Below are positions 61,332 to 64,000 of a DNA stretch of 64,000 nt, in pieces. Position 1 is the first letter of the stretch. The number at the start of each line of letters is the position of its first letter. A model generated the notes under the pieces. The model saw only the letters and a program-made list of their open reading frames with translations, did not search any database and was not told where the DNA came from. Location of the stretch: assembly GCA_023428695.1 (NCBI GenBank), contig JAEYWY010000026.1, forward strand, positions 62,001 through 126,000, written 5' to 3'. The DNA comes from Bacteroidota bacterium. GTDB taxonomy: Bacteria > Bacteroidota > Bacteroidia > Cytophagales > Cyclobacteriaceae. Made by a program: the position numbers and the translations under genes.

Positions 61332-62211
61332 GTTTGAAAACATATATCAAACTGGAGTATTCGCCGGTGCGCTTCGCTTTAGTGTTTGAGATCGAACCGT
61401 TCTTCAGTGCATTTATCATTCCGGAAATGGTGGTGCCGCCGCGTTTGTATTTTTCGCTTAGAAGAGAAACGTAATACGCGTCCAGTTTCATTGGATAAAT
61501 TTCTGTCAATGTAAATTTTTGTTTCGTAAACAGTGTGGTCATGGCGTTGCGGTTGAAATGCCAGAGGTGCCGGGGGACGTCATATGCAGCCCAATGTTCT
61601 CGGTAGTGGATTGATTCCCAAGTGTTTACGTTTGGTACAGCGATTATCAAGCGGCCATCGTTGGCGAGATTGGCTTTTAATTGATCAAGAAGCTTTGAAA
61701 GGTTATGCACATGTTCTAAGACATGCCATAGGGTGATGGCTTGATATGCAGGGTTTTGAGATACGAATGTTTTTTGTACTGACTGGCTGCCGAGTTTGGT
61801 CGCGGCGATTTTGCGTGCATTGTCAGATGGTTCAATACCAGCTACAGTCCAGCCCTGGCGCTGGCATGTTCTGAGGAAATCACCGGTACCACATCCGTAG
61901 TCTAGAATGTTCGTGATTTCGGGCTGGAGGTTCTTAATGAGCCGAACCTTGGATCGTAGTGTGAAATACCTGGCGAGCTTATAGATCGTATCGATGAGAC
62001 TCGCCGGTTTGTCGGTGTGTGATATGTAGTCCGGCGATGCATAATACTTCTGAATTTCCTGTTCGTCGGGTTGAGGTGTTGTGACAAGGAGGTTGCAGGA
62101 GCTGCATTTTTTGAGATTGAAACTTTCCCCGGATACCGTGAAGTCGATTGGAGTTATGAACAGTTTGAAGTCGGTATTGCCGCATGCGGGGCATGTATTT
62201 ATCTCTATCAT
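61324..62211 (-). CDS. Class I SAM-dependent methyltransferase with zinc-ribbon start
   Basis: A 295-aa methyltransferase. The N-terminus has two Cys pairs, CPACGNTDF and CSSCNLLV, likely a zinc ribbon. The SAM motif I is ILDYGCGTGDFLRTCQ, motif II GIEPSDNARKIA, then ITLWHVLEHVHNLSKLL and LIIAVPNVNTWESIHY, as in UbiE/WbdD-like and Methyltransf_23 proteins. The substrate is open (often cell-envelope sugars or lipids). It overlaps the mnmG stop by 4 bases. Confidence 0.9.
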   Translation of the reverse strand: MIEINTCPACGNTDFKLFITPIDFTVSGESFNLKKCSSCNLLVTTPQPDEQEIQKYYASPDYISHTDKPASLIDTIYKLARYFTLRSKVRLIKNLQPEITNILDYGCGTGDFLRTCQRQGWTVAGIEPSDNARKIAATKLGSQSVQKTFVSQNPAYQAITLWHVLEHVHNLSKLLDQLKANLANDGRLIIAVPNVNTWESIHYREHWAAYDVPRHLWHFNRNAMTTLFTKQKFTLTEIYPMKLDAYYVSLLSEKYKRGGTTISGMINALKNGSISNTKAKRTGEYSSLIYVFKHA

Positions 62212-64000
62212 TTGCCCATGTACACGGTAAGGACTGAAATGTCTGCAGGTGAAACACCACTGATGCGGGTAGCCTGACCTAACGTTTCGGGTCGGATTCT
62301 TTTGAGCTTCTCACGGGCTTCAGCGGAGAGTGCTTTCACACGGTCGTAGTCGAAATTGGGGAGTATGAGAAATTCATCGAGCGATCCGATCTTTTCTGCG
62401 AGTCTTTGTTCCCGTTCGATATAGCTTTCGTATTTGATTTGGATTTCTGCCTGTTCACATTCTTCCTCGGAAAATTCCTGCAAGAGGTTGGCTATTTGGT
62501 TGTCGAAAACACGCATTTCTTTTATTCCGATTTCGGGTCTTCTTAGTAACAGATCCCATGGTGTCTTTTCGCGAATAGTCGAAGTGTCCATGGCAGCGAG
62601 ATGATTGTTGATTGTCTCGGGTGCTGACTTTCCTGTTTTCAGAAGTTTGGTGATGCGTTGAATATTTCCGCGCTTCTTTCGGAGTGCTTTGATACGGTTG
62701 TCGTCGGCGAGGCCAATGGCGTGTCCGGTCTCAGTCAGGCGCAGATCGGCGTTGTCCTGACGAAGTAGAATTCTGTATTCGGCACGTGAGGTAAACATGC
62801 GGTAAGGTTCTTGGGTGCCCTTGTTGATGAGGTCGTCGATTAGAACACCTATATATGCTTCGCTCCTCTTGAGGACAAGCGGGTTTTCGTCGTTGATTTT
62901 CAGGTGTGCATTGATACCGGCCATCAAACCCTGGCACGCGGCTTCTTCATACCCGGTGGTTCCATTGATCTGTCCGGCGAAGTAGAGGTTCTCTATCAGG
63001 TTGGTTTCTAGCGTCGGCTTGAGTTGGGTTGGCGGAAAGAAGTCATACTCGATTGCATATCCGGGCCGGAACATCTTCGCGTTTTCGAAGCCGGGAATTT
63101 TCGTTAATGCTTTATACTGGATGTCTTCGGGAAGCGAAGTTGAAAAGCCGTTGACGTAGATTTCAATTGTGTTCCAGCCTTCTGGTTCGACGAAGATCTG
63201 GTGGCGTTCGCGTTCTGCAAAGCGGTTGATTTTGTCTTCGATTGAGGGGCAGTATCGTGGGCCCAGTCCCTTGATGCGGCCCTGGAACATTGGTGACCTG
63301 TCGAATCCTTTCTGCAGTTCTTTGTGAACGTCGTCGTTAGTGTAGGTGATCCAGCAGCTGACCTGATTAGCCAGGGGTTTGGTGTCGGCATAGGAGAACT
63401 TTCCGGGCTGTTCATCGCCGGGTTGTTCTTCCATGACCTTGTAGTTTAATGATCGGCCATCGATCCTTGGAGGTGTCCCGGTTTTCATGCGACCGGATTC
63501 GAACCCAAGGGTAACGAGCTGTTCGGTGAGGCCTGTTGCGGCGTTTTCTGCAGTGCGGCCGCCGCCGAAATTCTTTTCTCCAATGTGAATTTTGCCGTTT
63601 AGGAAAGTCCCATTTGTCAAGACGACCGACTTTGCCTGTATTTCGAGGCCGAGTGAAGTTTTGATTCCAACCACCCTGTTGTCTTTGACAAGGATTTCGC
63701 GGACCATTTCTTGCCAGAAGTCGACGTTGGGTGTTTGTTCGAGAGTAAGACGCCATTCCTGCGAGAAGAGCATGCGATCGTTTTGGGTTCGCGGGCTCCA
63801 CATTGCTGGCCCTTTCGAGCGATTCAGCATACGGAATTGTATCATCGATTTATCCGAGACTATTCCGGACATCCCACCGAGAGCGTCTATTTCGCGGACG
63901 ATCTGACCTTTCGCTACACCGCCCATTGCCGGGTTGCATGACATTTGGGCGATGGTATTCATGTTCATTGTTACGAGAAGGACGCGTGACCCCATCTTGG
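62208..64000 (-). CDS. mnmG: tRNA uridine-34 5-carboxymethylaminomethyl synthesis enzyme MnmG, 5' end cut
   Basis: MnmG (GidA) works with MnmE to modify U34 of tRNAs using FAD, methylene-THF and NADH. 597 codons are visible; the frame runs through the window edge, and the N-terminal FAD motif is outside. Signatures: SCNPAMGGVAKGQIVREID, RGPAMWSPR-like SKGPAMWSPRTQNDR, GTFLNGKIHIGE, the KTGTPPRIDGRS stretch, YCPSIEDKINRF and the C-terminal LLRRPEIGI. In many bacteria mnmG lies near oriC, which fits the candidate origin 2.5 kb away. Confidence 0.95.
   Translation of the reverse strand, partial: KMGSRVLLVTMNMNTIAQMSCNPAMGGVAKGQIVREIDALGGMSGIVSDKSMIQFRMLNRSKGPAMWSPRTQNDRMLFSQEWRLTLEQTPNVDFWQEMVREILVKDNRVVGIKTSLGLEIQAKSVVLTNGTFLNGKIHIGEKNFGGGRTAENAATGLTEQLVTLGFESGRMKTGTPPRIDGRSLNYKVMEEQPGDEQPGKFSYADTKPLANQVSCWITYTNDDVHKELQKGFDRSPMFQGRIKGLGPRYCPSIEDKINRFAERERHQIFVEPEGWNTIEIYVNGFSTSLPEDIQYKALTKIPGFENAKMFRPGYAIEYDFFPPTQLKPTLETNLIENLYFAGQINGTTGYEEAACQGLMAGINAHLKINDENPLVLKRSEAYIGVLIDDLINKGTQEPYRMFTSRAEYRILLRQDNADLRLTETGHAIGLADDNRIKALRKKRGNIQRITKLLKTGKSAPETINNHLAAMDTSTIREKTPWDLLLRRPEIGIKEMRVFDNQIANLLQEFSEEECEQAEIQIKYESYIEREQRLAEKIGSLDEFLILPNFDYDRVKALSAEAREKLKRIRPETLGQATRISGVSPADISVLTVYMGK

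Noticed and set aside
59658..62211. Unusual base composition of the Ig-like and methyltransferase genes as a sign of transfer
   Set aside because: The shift is in G versus C on one strand rather than in overall GC and starts at the skew flip, so strand bias from replication explains it better than horizontal transfer.

Overview
The window reads as chromosome of a Bacteroidota bacterium, most likely order Cytophagales (my inference, possibly Chryseolinea/Ohtaekwangia-like). Signs of this are secreted proteins whose signal peptides end in an Ala-Gln step, a TonB-dependent receptor, a long IspH, a propeller/triple-Y sensor protein, lack of obvious Shine-Dalgarno sites, and several matches to the Bacteroidota -7 promoter element TAnnTTTG. 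I found no insertion sequence, prophage, CRISPR array, tRNA or rRNA. Most genes are housekeeping or metabolic and densely packed.

Layout. 0-5.6 kb: end of an unknown gene, an M20 dipeptidase, a VOC protein, a PA0069-type radical SAM protein, an ACC deaminase/D-cysteine desulfhydrase, a TauE/SafE transporter and a 2'-5' RNA ligase-like protein. 5.9-13.1 kb: GbsR/MarR regulator, DPP IV, a small membrane protein, YpdA, and a fructosamine kinase coupled to a TonB receptor. 13.2-18.4 kb: a 73-aa protein with a terminator, ispH, a 57-aa gene behind an HtrA protease, an RlmI-like methyltransferase and a DUF4440 protein. 18.5-23 kb: a plus-strand row of DinB, ATP-grasp, LysE exporter, thioredoxin-fold protein, PrsW and a TMEM175-type channel. 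23-33 kb: a large GAF protein, a lipoprotein, a Tat-secreted oxidoreductase, two tandem secreted paralogs, an AlkD-like protein, a Rieske protein and a secreted M20 amidohydrolase. 33-44 kb: eight tightly packed minus-strand genes: triple-Y sensor, five-PAS histidine kinase, DinB, PBP4-type DacB, GH3 hexosaminidase, hutG, hutF and a GNAT acetyltransferase. 44-51.5 kb: recG, a frameshifted VOC gene, nitronate monooxygenase, two thioredoxin-family proteins, an SMR exporter and small unknown genes. 51.5-57.4 kb: a marR-fad beta-oxidation operon. 57.5-64 kb: TPR protein, Ig-like lipoprotein, methyltransferase and the 3' part of mnmG.

The most notable signal is a candidate replication origin at about 59.35-59.68 kb. 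There the plus-strand GC skew flips from C>G to G>C within about 60 bases in non-coding DNA, next to a TA-repeat tract and several degenerate DnaA-box-like 9-mers, 2.5 kb from mnmG. A second gene-free stretch (48.1-48.2 kb) holds one perfect DnaA box and two near matches. I did not find a clear new defence or mobile system; the other findings are operon-level hypotheses, palindromes and a frameshift.
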